Of a DNA stretch of 64,000 nt, positions 32,870 to 40,552 are shown in pieces. Position numbers and translations under genes: made by a program. The notes beneath the pieces were generated by a model that was not told the origin of the DNA, searched no databases, and saw only the letters and a list, made by a program, of their open reading frames with translations. How positions within the stretch are numbered: the stretch's first letter is position 1; each line of letters begins with the position of its first letter. Source of the stretch: Paractinoplanes brasiliensis (GTDB taxonomy: Bacteria; Actinomycetota; Actinomycetes; Mycobacteriales; Micromonosporaceae); contig NZ_SNWR01000002.1 of assembly GCF_004362215.1 (NCBI RefSeq), positions 930,001 through 994,000 of the forward strand. The letters are read 5' to 3'.

Positions 32870-32891
32870 ATACGGCTCGCATCGTGTTGAC

Positions 32892-34529
32892 ATGTTGACT
32901 GTCAATCCAGGGCTGGCCGGCGTAGTAGCTTTCGACACCGAGATAGCCGAGCCCGACCGCGACGGCGGCGCCCTGCGCTACCGAGGTGTCGACATCCGCT
33001 TCCTCGCCGGCGCCGTCTCGTTCGGCGACGTCTACGGTCTCCTCGCCGACGGTTCCTTCGACGCGCCCCTGACCCCAACGGGCCTGCCGGGGGAGTTCCC
33101 GACCGCTGCCGGTCCCGCTCCCGTACCGGGCCACGGCGTTGCACCGGGCCACGGCGTTGCACCGGGCCACGGCGTTGCACCGGGCCACGGCGTTGCACCG
33201 GGCCACGGCGTTGCACCGGGCCACGGCGTTGCACCGGGCCATGGCGTTGCACCGGGCCATGGCGTTGCACCGGGCCATGGCGTTGCACCGGGCCATGGCG
33301 TTGCACCGGGCCATGGCGTTGTGCCGGGCCATGGCGTTGTGCCGGGCCATGGCGTTGTGCCGGGCCATGGCGTTGTGCCGGGCCACGGTGTCGTGCCGGG
33401 CCACGGCGTCGCACCGGGCCACGGCGCCACGCACGGAGACGACGCCGCCCCTGGCTACGGCGCCGCACCCGGGGTGGAGCGCTCAGACGGCTCCATTGCC
33501 TCGTCCTTGCATCCCGACTCCGCATCAGGTCGGGGCAGGGGGGCGTCACTCCCCGGCTGGGGCCCACAGATCGCCGACCCTGGCCCCGGCGAGATCATCG
33601 GCAGGCACGGGGGCTGGGCCGGGCTGCGGAGCGGGGACGTTCGGGTTGATGTGCAGGCTGCTGCGGCAGCCCTTGCGCCCTTGCTCGGGTTGCGGCCGCT
33701 GATCGATATTGACGACGCGACGGCAAGGGTTGACGTGGCTCGGGCGTCCGCATCAATGTTGACGGTCGTCGCAGCGGCGGCTCGAGGTGATGCGCTGCCG
33801 CCGGTGCCGGAGCGTCTTGTGGCCGAGGGGCGCGATGTCACGTCGCAGTTCATGATCCGGTGGCGGGGTGAGCCCGACCCGCGGCACGTGGCGGCGATCG
33901 ACCGCTACTGGGTCTGCGCGGCCGAGCACGGCATGAACGCGTCGACCTTCACCGCACGTGTCGTGGCCAGCACGGGCGCCGACGTGGGGGCTTGCCTGTC
34001 GGCCGCCGTCGCGGCGCTGTCGGGGCCGTTGCACGGCGGAGCGCCCGCTCGCGCGCTGGGCATGGTGGCCGACGTCGAGCGAACGGGGGACGCACGGGCG
34101 TACGTGAAAAAGGTCTTGGACAGCGGGCGGCGGCTGATGGGCTTCGGGCACGCCATCTACCGCGCCGAGGATCCCCGGGCTCGCATCCTGCGCGACACGG
34201 CGCGCGAGCTGGGTGCGCCGCGCTACGAAGTGGCGCGGGAACTGGAGAAGGCGGCCCTGGCCGAGCTGCGCGAACGTAAGCCGGATCGCGTGCTGGAGAC
34301 CAACGTCGAGTTCTGGGCCGCGATCGTGCTCGACTTCGCCGAGGTGCCTGTGGACTTGCTGGCCGCGATGTTCACCTGCGCCCGTACGGCGGGGTGGAGT
34401 GCCCACATCCTCGAACAGAAACGCCTCGGCAAGATCATCCGCCCGTCGGCCGACTACGTGGGACCGTCCGCCCGGCGGCCCGACGAGCTGCCCGGCTGGG
34501 AAGCGGCACTGAAACGCCGAGTCGCCTGA
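32892..34529 (+). CDS. citA: Citrate synthase 2 (CitA-like) with a PGHGVA repeat insertion
   Basis: A 545-residue citrate synthase of the CitA type. It opens GLAGVVAFDTEIAEPDRDGG and has the catalytic blocks AEHGMNASTFTARV, GPLHGGAPARAL, GFGHAIYRAEDPRA and ETNVEFWAAIVLDFAE, then the family's C-terminus SAHILEQKRLGK. The M. tuberculosis homologue has about 373 residues. The extra 170 lie after LLADGSFDAPL (about 58-225) and are mainly the hexapeptide PGHGVA or PGHGVV repeated about seventeen times. The usual GFGHRVY is GFGHAIY here, so an active-site-adjacent arginine is replaced. ATG 32892 is used. A hairpin follows the gene. Confidence 0.9.
   Translation: MLTVNPGLAGVVAFDTEIAEPDRDGGALRYRGVDIRFLAGAVSFGDVYGLLADGSFDAPLTPTGLPGEFPTAAGPAPVPGHGVAPGHGVAPGHGVAPGHGVAPGHGVAPGHGVAPGHGVAPGHGVAPGHGVAPGHGVAPGHGVVPGHGVVPGHGVVPGHGVVPGHGVVPGHGVAPGHGATHGDDAAPGYGAAPGVERSDGSIASSLHPDSASGRGRGASLPGWGPQIADPGPGEIIGRHGGWAGLRSGDVRVDVQAAAAALAPLLGLRPLIDIDDATARVDVARASASMLTVVAAAARGDALPPVPERLVAEGRDVTSQFMIRWRGEPDPRHVAAIDRYWVCAAEHGMNASTFTARVVASTGADVGACLSAAVAALSGPLHGGAPARALGMVADVERTGDARAYVKKVLDSGRRLMGFGHAIYRAEDPRARILRDTARELGAPRYEVARELEKAALAELRERKPDRVLETNVEFWAAIVLDFAEVPVDLLAAMFTCARTAGWSAHILEQKRLGKIIRPSADYVGPSARRPDELPGWEAALKRRVA
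33124..33430. repeat. 18-bp minisatellite inside citA
   Basis: About seventeen units of CCGGGCCACGGCGTTGCA encode PGHGVA. Variants come in blocks: CAC-type units first, then CAT-type units, then units ending in GTG. This block structure indicates stepwise expansion by duplication of neighbouring units. The period keeps the frame. Confidence 0.95.
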
Positions 34530-34580
34530 ATCCCGGGCGCGTCCCGCACGAAAGCGGATGTCGCCTTGCCTCTGAGTACG

Positions 34581-34614
34581 AGGCGCATCCCGTACGGGGA
34601 AATGGGGTGCGCCT
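34581..34614. terminator. Hairpin terminator after citA
   Basis: AGGCGCATCCC pairs with GGGGTGCGCCT (one G-T pair) around a 12-base loop and is followed by a short T run. It lies about 50 bp after the citA stop. Confidence 0.6.
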
Positions 34615-34690
34615 TTCGGAGCGCAGGTTTTGCGGCACCCCGGGCCGGGCAGGTCGAAGAGGACATCCGATGACCGAAAGGGGACTTCTC

Positions 34691-34909
34691 ATGGCCGGCA
34701 ACGAGCACGACGTTCACCGCAGTGCGAAGACGGGGAAGTTCGTCAAGGAAAGCACTACCGAGCGCAACCCGCGGGAAACCACGACCGAGCACGTCGGCGG
34801 GGACAGCGGCGGCGACCGCGAGGTGCACCGCAGCACCACCACGGGCAAGTTCGTCACGGAGACGACCGCCGAACTGCACCCCTCCACCACCGAGACGCAG
34901 CAGGTCTGA
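34691..34909 (+). CDS. Small hydrophilic protein with duplicated KFV motif
   Basis: A 72-residue, highly polar protein made of two copies of one module: VHRSAKTGKFVKESTTE with RNPRETTTEHV, and VHRSTTTGKFVTETTAE with LHPSTTETQQV. Similar single modules (NAKTGRFVTKATA...P.TT) occur in many small actinobacterial and phage proteins without a known function. GGGGAC 6 bp upstream supports ATG 34691; ATG 34670 with GAGGAC upstream is an alternative that adds seven residues. No membrane segment and no cysteine. It is probably its own transcript, after the citA terminator. Confidence 0.75.
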   Translation: MAGNEHDVHRSAKTGKFVKESTTERNPRETTTEHVGGDSGGDREVHRSTTTGKFVTETTAELHPSTTETQQV

Positions 34910-34969
34910 CAGGGGATCGGCGCCGGGAATTCGGTCGCGAGAACCGCTGAACGTGGCGACCATGGGCCG

Positions 34970-35197
34970 ATGGCAGGCCCTCCGGAAGGTTTCACGTATC
35001 GGGTTCGGAAGAACGGCGATGTCGAGCTGCTGCATCACGGGCGGCCGGCGGGAGTGCTGCGCGGGGCGACCGCCGCGCGGTTTCTCGCCGAGGTCGACGA
35101 AATCGATCCGCAGGAGCTGATGGCTCGTCTGACCGGCAATTACCGGCATGGCAACGAGCGTGCGGCTCGCAATCATCCACGCAACCGCCGCCGCTGA
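34970..35197 (+). CDS. Conserved small basic protein, 75 aa
   Basis: A 75-residue protein starting MAGPPEGFTYRVRKNGDVEL, with LRGATAARFLAEVDEIDPQE in the middle and a basic end, TGNYRHGNERAARNHPRNRR. From memory this pattern is conserved in many actinobacteria as an uncharacterised protein. The basic tail and the YRVRKNGDVEL strand-turn suggest nucleic-acid or ribosome binding, but that is inference. GGCCGATGGCAGG surrounds the start; GTG codons upstream are less convincing. It lies 60 bp after the duplicated-motif gene. Confidence 0.75.
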   Translation: MAGPPEGFTYRVRKNGDVELLHHGRPAGVLRGATAARFLAEVDEIDPQELMARLTGNYRHGNERAARNHPRNRRR

Positions 35198-35254
35198 CTC
35201 GCAACCCCCGGTCGCAGAGAATCAGCCACCGCCTCGAAACGAACCGGCCGTGCC

Positions 35255-35375
35255 AGAGACGCAGCTGCCGCCCCAGAAACGCAGCTGCCGCCCCATGACG
35301 CAGCTGCCGCCGCGGGTAACGCAACGGCCGCGGGAAACGCAACGGCCGCCGCGGGAAACGCGACGGCCGTGGATA
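35255..35375. repeat. ~20-bp degenerate minisatellite
   Basis: Six or seven units of the type ACGCAGCTGCCGCCCC, later ACGCAACGGCCGCGGGAA, with spacing of 17-21 bp. They fill the gap between the 75-residue gene and the convergent glgX stop. Confidence 0.75.
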
Positions 35376-35389
35376 ATGAGCTCCGGCCC

Positions 35390-37516
35390 TCAATAGCGGC
35401 AGCGCAGCACCACCAGGGTGTGGCTCATGACCTCGAGCCGTGACGCCGCCCGCGCGGTTTTCCGGCGTACGGCCAGCAGCGGGTCGGCCGTATTCACCAC
35501 GATCTCCCACGTACGGCCGAACGATCGGTCCGGCAACGTGAACTCGACCCTCTCCTCGAGCGGATTGAACAGCAGCAGGAACGAGTCGTCGACGATCGCC
35601 TCGCCCAGCGCGTCCCGTTCCGGAATGCCGTGCCCGTTGAGGAAAACGGTCATGGTCATGCCGCTGCGGGTGTTCCAGTCTGCCTCGGTCATCGGCTGAC
35701 CGTCGCGTCGCAGCCACGCGATGTCGGGCACCTTGTCGTCGCCCACGGGTTCGCCGGTGAAGAAACGCCGGCGCCGGAAGATCGGGTGTTTGGCGCGGAG
35801 TTCCGTCAACCGGCGGGTGAATCCGGTCAGCACGTCCTGGTTGCGGGCGTCGGTCCAGTCGACCCAGCTGATTTCGTTGTCCTGGCAGTAGACGTTGTTG
35901 TTGCCGCCCTGCGTCCGTCCCAGCTCGTCACCGTGCGAAATCATCGGCACGCCTTGCGACAACAGCAGCGTGGCCAGGAAGTTGCGCTTCTGCCGTTCCC
36001 GCAGTGCCACGATGTCCGGGTCGTCGGTCGGGCCTTCGACGCCGCAGTTCCACGAGCGGTTGTGGCTCTCGCCGTCGCGGTTGTCCTCGCCGTTGGCGCT
36101 GTTGTGCTTCTCGTTGTACGACACCAGGTCGTTGAGCGTGAAGCCGTCGTGCGCGGTGACGAAGTTGATTGAGGCGATCGGCCGCCGCCCGTCGATCTCG
36201 TACAGGTCGGAGCTGCCGGTGAAACGCGATGCGAACTCACCCAGGGACGCCGGCTCGCCCCGCCAGAAATCGCGGACCGAATCGCGGTAGCGCCCGTTCC
36301 ACTCCGTCCACAGCGGCGGGAACCCGCCTACCTGGTAGCCGCCGTCGCCGACGTCCCACGGCTCGGCGATCAGCTTGACCTGCGAGACGATCGGGTCCTG
36401 GTTGACCAGGTCGAAGAACGCGGCCAGCCGGTCGACGGCGTGGAACTCGCGAGCCAGCGCTGCCGCGAGGTCGAACCGGAAGCCGTCGACGTGCATCTCG
36501 GTGACCCAGTAGCGCAGCGAGTCCATGATGAGCCGCAAGGACTCGTGGTGGCGTACGTTGAGGCTGTTCCCGGTGCCGGTGGTGTCGTAGTAGTACTGCT
36601 TGTCGTCATCCACCAGCCGGTAATAGGCCGGGTTGTCGATGCCGCGGAACGACAGCGTCGGCCCGAGATGATTGCCCTCGGCGGTGTGGTTGTAGACAAC
36701 GTCGAGAATGACCTCGATGCCGGCCTGGTGCAGCGTCTTGACCATCGACTTGAACTCCTGCACCTGCCCGCCGTGCCCGCCGAACGACGCGTAACCGTTG
36801 TGCGGCGCGAAAAAGCCGATCGTGTTGTAACCCCAGTAGTTCGTCAGCCCCCGGTCCACCAGCGTGCTGTCGTGGACGAATTGATGTACCGGCATCAGCT
36901 CGACGGCCGTGATCCCGAGGCGCTTCAAATACTTGATCATCGCCGGGTGGGCGAGTCCCGAGTACGTCCCGCGTACGTCCTCGGGAATGTCCGGATGCCG
37001 CTCGGTCATGCCCTTGACGTGCGCCTCGTAAATGACCGTCTGGTGGAACGGGATGCGCAGCGGCCGGTCGTTGCCCCAGTCGAAGAACGGGTTGATGACC
37101 ACCGACTTCTGCGCGTAGGCAGCGGAATCGTCGTCGTTGCGGGAACCGGGATCGCCGAACCGGTAGGGGAAAAGCGCCTCGTTCCAGTCGTTGCGTCCGT
37201 CGACGGCCTTCGCGTACGGGTCGAGCAGCAGTTTGCTGGGGTTGCAGCGCAGGCCCTGGGACGGGTCGTAAGGCCCGTGCACCCGGTAGCCGTACCGCTG
37301 GCCGGGCACGACCCGGGGCAGGTATCCGTGCCAGACGAGCGCCTCCCGTTCCGGCAGGTCGATTCGTGTCTCGTTGTCCTCTTCGTCGAACAGGCACAAT
37401 TCGACACGCTCGGCGAGCTCCGAGAAAAGGGCGAAGTTCGTCCCCCCTCCGTCGTAGGTCGCACCCAGCGGGTAGGGGTTCCCGGGCCAGATCTTCATGG
37501 CGGCGTTGCTTCCCAC
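35390..37516 (-). CDS. glgX: Glycogen debranching enzyme GlgX
   Basis: A 708-residue isoamylase-type GH13 enzyme that hydrolyses alpha-1,6 branches of glycogen. An N-terminal CBM48 region begins WPGNPYPLGATYDGGGTNFA. The GH13 regions are DVVYNHTAEG (I), VDGFRFDLA (II, nucleophile), LIAEPWD (III) and FVTAHDGFTLNDL (IV), and GlgX-specific NEKHNSANGEDNRDGE follows. Length is normal. The GTG at 37516 has GGGAG 6 bp upstream; ATG 37498 (MKIWPG) is a reasonable alternative. It is divergent from a membrane protein-PrsW pair and not beside other glycogen genes. Confidence 0.95.
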   Translation of the reverse strand: MGSNAAMKIWPGNPYPLGATYDGGGTNFALFSELAERVELCLFDEEDNETRIDLPEREALVWHGYLPRVVPGQRYGYRVHGPYDPSQGLRCNPSKLLLDPYAKAVDGRNDWNEALFPYRFGDPGSRNDDDSAAYAQKSVVINPFFDWGNDRPLRIPFHQTVIYEAHVKGMTERHPDIPEDVRGTYSGLAHPAMIKYLKRLGITAVELMPVHQFVHDSTLVDRGLTNYWGYNTIGFFAPHNGYASFGGHGGQVQEFKSMVKTLHQAGIEVILDVVYNHTAEGNHLGPTLSFRGIDNPAYYRLVDDDKQYYYDTTGTGNSLNVRHHESLRLIMDSLRYWVTEMHVDGFRFDLAAALAREFHAVDRLAAFFDLVNQDPIVSQVKLIAEPWDVGDGGYQVGGFPPLWTEWNGRYRDSVRDFWRGEPASLGEFASRFTGSSDLYEIDGRRPIASINFVTAHDGFTLNDLVSYNEKHNSANGEDNRDGESHNRSWNCGVEGPTDDPDIVALRERQKRNFLATLLLSQGVPMISHGDELGRTQGGNNNVYCQDNEISWVDWTDARNQDVLTGFTRRLTELRAKHPIFRRRRFFTGEPVGDDKVPDIAWLRRDGQPMTEADWNTRSGMTMTVFLNGHGIPERDALGEAIVDDSFLLLFNPLEERVEFTLPDRSFGRTWEIVVNTADPLLAVRRKTARAASRLEVMSHTLVVLRCRY

Positions 37517-37582
37517 TAACCACTCCCGTCAATCCGCGCGATCGACTGTAGTCGGCACTAGGTTGATGCGCAGGGGGTCGAC

Positions 37583-38206
37583 ATGACGACAGAGATGCCG
37601 GGCTGGGTGCCGGTGGAACATCGATGGTTCGGACTCGATCGGCGCCGGCTCAAACCGGCCGTCTTTGTCCTGGTCGTGGCGCTGCTGCTGATCCACGGCT
37701 GGTCCGCGCTCAATGCCGTCGTGCCGTGGGACAACCCGACCAAGGCCGGCGACGTGCTCGATCTCGGCGCGGGGGCGACCGCGGTGCCGCCGGTCGGCTG
37801 GCAGCTCGAGGACGGTTCCCTGGTCGGCGACGGCATCGAGGTCAGCCCGACCAGCGAGACGGTGAAACTGGCCAAGGCGGGCGCCGAGATCCGGATGACC
37901 GGAGCGGCGTTCGACGGCACGGCGGCCCAGTTCCTCGACCAGGTGATCACCTCACAGGACCCCGGCGCCGACATCTCCGGCGCACCCAGCACCTTCACCA
38001 CGACCTCGGGCCTGGTCGGTGTCGTCCGCACCGCGAGTGGACAGGCCGGCGACATGTTGATTGCGGCATTCAAGATGTCAACCTCTCAACCCACGGCCGC
38101 GCCCGCCCTGCTCGTCCAGGCCGACACCGTGCCCGGGTCGTTCCAGCAGTACTCCGGTGAGTTCGAGGCGCTGCTGCGCAGCATCAGCCCGGGAGCGGGC
38201 GAATGA
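37583..38206 (+). CDS. Membrane-anchored hypothetical protein, partner of PrsW-like protease
   Basis: A 207-residue protein with one transmembrane helix (about 26-46, AVFVLVVALLLIHGWSALNA) after a short cytoplasmic head, and an extracellular beta-rich domain of about 155 residues. I know no named family. Its stop overlaps the start of the PrsW gene as ATGA, so the two are translationally coupled. It could be a substrate, a regulator or a co-sensor of the protease. Unlike most neighbours it has no repeats. The promoter lies in the 66-bp gap to glgX. Confidence 0.75.
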   Translation: MTTEMPGWVPVEHRWFGLDRRRLKPAVFVLVVALLLIHGWSALNAVVPWDNPTKAGDVLDLGAGATAVPPVGWQLEDGSLVGDGIEVSPTSETVKLAKAGAEIRMTGAAFDGTAAQFLDQVITSQDPGADISGAPSTFTTTSGLVGVVRTASGQAGDMLIAAFKMSTSQPTAAPALLVQADTVPGSFQQYSGEFEALLRSISPGAGE

Positions 38207-39369
38207 CCATCACCGGCGCCACCGCCAGGACAGCCCAGCTCGCCGCGATCGACCAATCCGGCTGGGGCACCCGTTTCAAGCTGTTCCAGCCGCACAACGC
38301 CGCCTTCTGGGTGTGGCTCGCCGGCGTCGGCATCGGCGCCGTCGGCATGATCAAGTACTTCGGCGCGGGTTTCGACACGTACCGGCTCGCCGTGACCAGC
38401 GGCATCCTGTTCTTCGGCATCTACCTGGTCCCGTGGCTGTTCTTCCTGCGCCACCAGAACAGATACACCGCCCAGCCCGGCGGCCTGCTCGCCACCGGCT
38501 TCGTCTGGGGCGCCTTCGCGGCGACGTTCTGGATCGCCCTGCCCGCCAACGCGGCGATGCTCGAGATCTGGTCGAAGCTGCTCGGCCCGTCCGGCGCGGC
38601 CAAGTGGGGCGCGGGCCTCACCGCCCCGATCAACGAGGAGTGGGGCAAGGCCCTCGGCCTCATCCTGCTGATCGGCTTGGCCCCGGCGCTCGTCCGCAGC
38701 GCGTACGACGGGTTCATCATCGGCGCGTTCATCGGGCTCGGCTTCCAGGTGTCCGAGGACATCCTGTACGCCTACAACAACGCGACCAGCACGTTCGGCG
38801 AGAATCAACTGTCGTCGACACTGTTCGTCCTCGTCATCCGTGGATTCGCCGGGATCACGTCGCACGCCCTGTTCAGCGCCGTCTTCTGCGCCGGCGTCAT
38901 GTGGATCCTGGGCCGCGCCGCCGGCGAACGTCACGTCGTACGCGGGGTGCTGGCCTGCCTGGCCGCGATGTTCCTGCACTTCGCCTGGGACGACGTGACC
39001 GGCCTGGCCTTCGGCAACCCGTTCCTCGAGGCATACATGCCGTACCTGATCATCATGCCCCTGGCCATAGCCACCCTCCTGTGGGTGCGGCGCCAGGCCT
39101 CAACCACTGAACGGCGCTGGACACGCGACCTGCTGGCCCCCGAGGTCGAGGCCGGCGTGGTGGATGGGCCGCTGCTGGACGCCGTGAGCGGTCTCCACAG
39201 CGACCGCCGGCACTTCCGCAAACTTGTCCACAACCGCCACCGAGCCGCCCTCCTGATCGAGAGCGCGGGCGACCTGGCCCAAGAACTCGCCGCGGCGCGG
39301 GGCGAGGAGACACCCCGAGTCGCCCACGCCCGCCAGGAACTCCTCCGCCTGCGCGGGACCGGCCGATGA
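38203..39369 (+). CDS. PrsW-family intramembrane metalloprotease
   Basis: A 388-residue polytopic protein with eight or so hydrophobic segments to about residue 295. The family's catalytic motifs are visible: INEEWGKALG (Glu-Glu, about 144-153), the FQVSEDILYAY block with a conserved glutamate, TSHALFSAVF, and LHFAWDD. PrsW of Bacillus cleaves an anti-sigma factor in the membrane, but many homologues have unknown targets. A soluble C-terminal tail of about 90 residues follows. It forms an operon with the preceding membrane-anchored protein. Its 3' end overlaps the start of a repeat-derived frame by 4 bp. Confidence 0.88.
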   Translation: MTITGATARTAQLAAIDQSGWGTRFKLFQPHNAAFWVWLAGVGIGAVGMIKYFGAGFDTYRLAVTSGILFFGIYLVPWLFFLRHQNRYTAQPGGLLATGFVWGAFAATFWIALPANAAMLEIWSKLLGPSGAAKWGAGLTAPINEEWGKALGLILLIGLAPALVRSAYDGFIIGAFIGLGFQVSEDILYAYNNATSTFGENQLSSTLFVLVIRGFAGITSHALFSAVFCAGVMWILGRAAGERHVVRGVLACLAAMFLHFAWDDVTGLAFGNPFLEAYMPYLIIMPLAIATLLWVRRQASTTERRWTRDLLAPEVEAGVVDGPLLDAVSGLHSDRRHFRKLVHNRHRAALLIESAGDLAQELAAARGEETPRVAHARQELLRLRGTGR

Positions 39370-39665
39370 CAAGACCACTTCAGACGTACGCCGGTCAGGA
39401 GCTGCCGTTTCCGCGAGGGGCCGAGCGATGGGGACCGCTGCTGCGGCGAGGCGCTGAGCGATGGGGATTGCTTCTCACGTGCCTCGGTCGGGGATTGCTG
39501 CGATGGCGAGGTGCTGAGTGGTGGGGGTTGTTTCTCACGTGCCTCGGTTGGGGATTGCTGCTGCGGCGAGGTGCTGAGCGGTGGGGATTGCTTCTCACGT
39601 GCCTCGGTCCGGGGATTACTGCGACGGCGAGGTGCTGAGCGATGACGGAACCACTCCTCACGTAC
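39366..39665. repeat. 60-bp array formed from duplicated DUF1990 gene start
   Basis: Four 60-bp units share TTCTCACGT at 39472, 39532 and 39592 and the related CTCCTCACGT in the true DUF1990 start. Each unit also contains GCGAGGTGCTGAGCG, which precedes the DUF1990 ATG. A first degenerate copy at 39366 even keeps a start codon (MTRPLQTYAG versus MTEPLLTYAE). A 90-codon frame (39366-39638) spans the array but is repeat translation, not a separate gene. Confidence 0.85.
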
Positions 39666-40157
39666 GCCGAGGTGGGCGCCACCCGCAAGGAGCCGATGCC
39701 GCCGGGTTACACGCACGTTGTGCGCGACGAGGTCATCGGGCGCGGCCGGGCGGCGTACGAGCGGGCTGTGGACGCGCTCCGCGGCTGGCACATGCACAGG
39801 GCGGCAGGTTTCCGGATCGTTCGCGGGGGAGAACGAGCCGCCGAGGGTGTGGACATCGTCCTGCGGTTCTACGGCATGACGGTGCCGTGCCGGGTCGTCT
39901 ACGTCGTGGACGAGCCGAACCGTGCTGGGTTCGCTTACGGCACGCTGCCCGGCCACCCCGAGCGCGGCGAGGAGGCCTTCATCGTCGTGCTGACCCCTGA
40001 CGACGAGGTCCGCTTCCAGATCCGGGCCTTCAGCCGCCCCGCAACCCTGCTGACCCGTCTCGGCGGCCCGATCGCCCGCCTGGGTCAACGCTACGCAACC
40101 GGCCGCTACGTGAAGGCCCTGCGCACCCTCACACGGCCGAAGCCGGCGCCGCCCTGA
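39642..40157 (+). CDS. DUF1990 family protein
   Basis: A 171-residue DUF1990 protein (an SRPBCC-like fold common in actinobacteria, role unknown). Family marks are the N-terminal LTYAEVGAT, the PPGYTHVVRDEVIGRGRAAYE segment, ALRGWHMHRAAGF, VVYVVDEPNRAGFAYGTLPG and HPERGEEAFIV. Length is normal. The true start is preceded by tandem copies of its own 5' region. Its promoter and ribosome-binding region therefore lie inside the array, and expression might change with copy number. No functional neighbour is evident. Confidence 0.88.
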   Translation: MTEPLLTYAEVGATRKEPMPPGYTHVVRDEVIGRGRAAYERAVDALRGWHMHRAAGFRIVRGGERAAEGVDIVLRFYGMTVPCRVVYVVDEPNRAGFAYGTLPGHPERGEEAFIVVLTPDDEVRFQIRAFSRPATLLTRLGGPIARLGQRYATGRYVKALRTLTRPKPAPP

Positions 40158-40171
40158 ACCGTTTTCGCCGC

Positions 40172-40515
40172 CCCTGCAACGTCGATCGGCCAGCAGACGC
40201 CACGTCAACATCCAACGGCTGGTAGCCGCCCTCGTCAACGTTGACCGAGCGGTGGGCGCCTTCGTCAACGTTGACCGGCTGTTGCACAGCGGCGTCAACA
40301 TTGATCGGTCGATCCACGTCTGCATCAATGTTGATTCGCTGGTGGACGTCCTCGCCAAACGTTGACCCGCTGGTGGCCGCCTTCGTCGACGTTGACCGAG
40401 TTGTCTACGCCTTCGTCAACATTGACCGGCTGGTGGGGGTCCCCGTCGACGTTGACCGGCTGGTGGGGTCGTCGTCAGCGTTGACCGAGTGGTGGGGCCA
40501 CCCTCGTGAACATTG
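40172..40515. repeat. 30-bp array of GTCAACGTTGAC palindromes
   Basis: About twelve 30-bp units each begin with GTCAACGTTGAC or a close variant (GTCAACATTGAC, ATCAATGTTGAT, GTCGACGTTGAC) followed by CGGCTGGTGG-type sequence. The palindromic half is better conserved than the rest, and substitutions often occur in symmetric pairs. The array occupies the gap between the convergent DUF1990 and LLM genes. Confidence 0.9.
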
Positions 40516-40552
40516 ATGGGCCGGGGCGGGTTCGCGGGGGACGGTGCCGGAT

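Noticed and set aside
32823..32891. Upstream extension of citA in frame (23 extra codons)
   Set aside because: The extension MCRCSHIDWINVDVNIYG is not family-like and would place the divergent promoter and palindrome inside the coding region.
39366..39638. 90-codon frame overlapping the PrsW stop
   Set aside because: Its sequence is the 60-bp repeat array derived from the DUF1990 start; the resemblance to the DUF1990 N-terminus ends after a few residues.
40172..40515. CRISPR-like 30-bp periodicity
   Set aside because: The whole 30-bp unit repeats with gradual divergence; there are no spacers distinct from the repeats.
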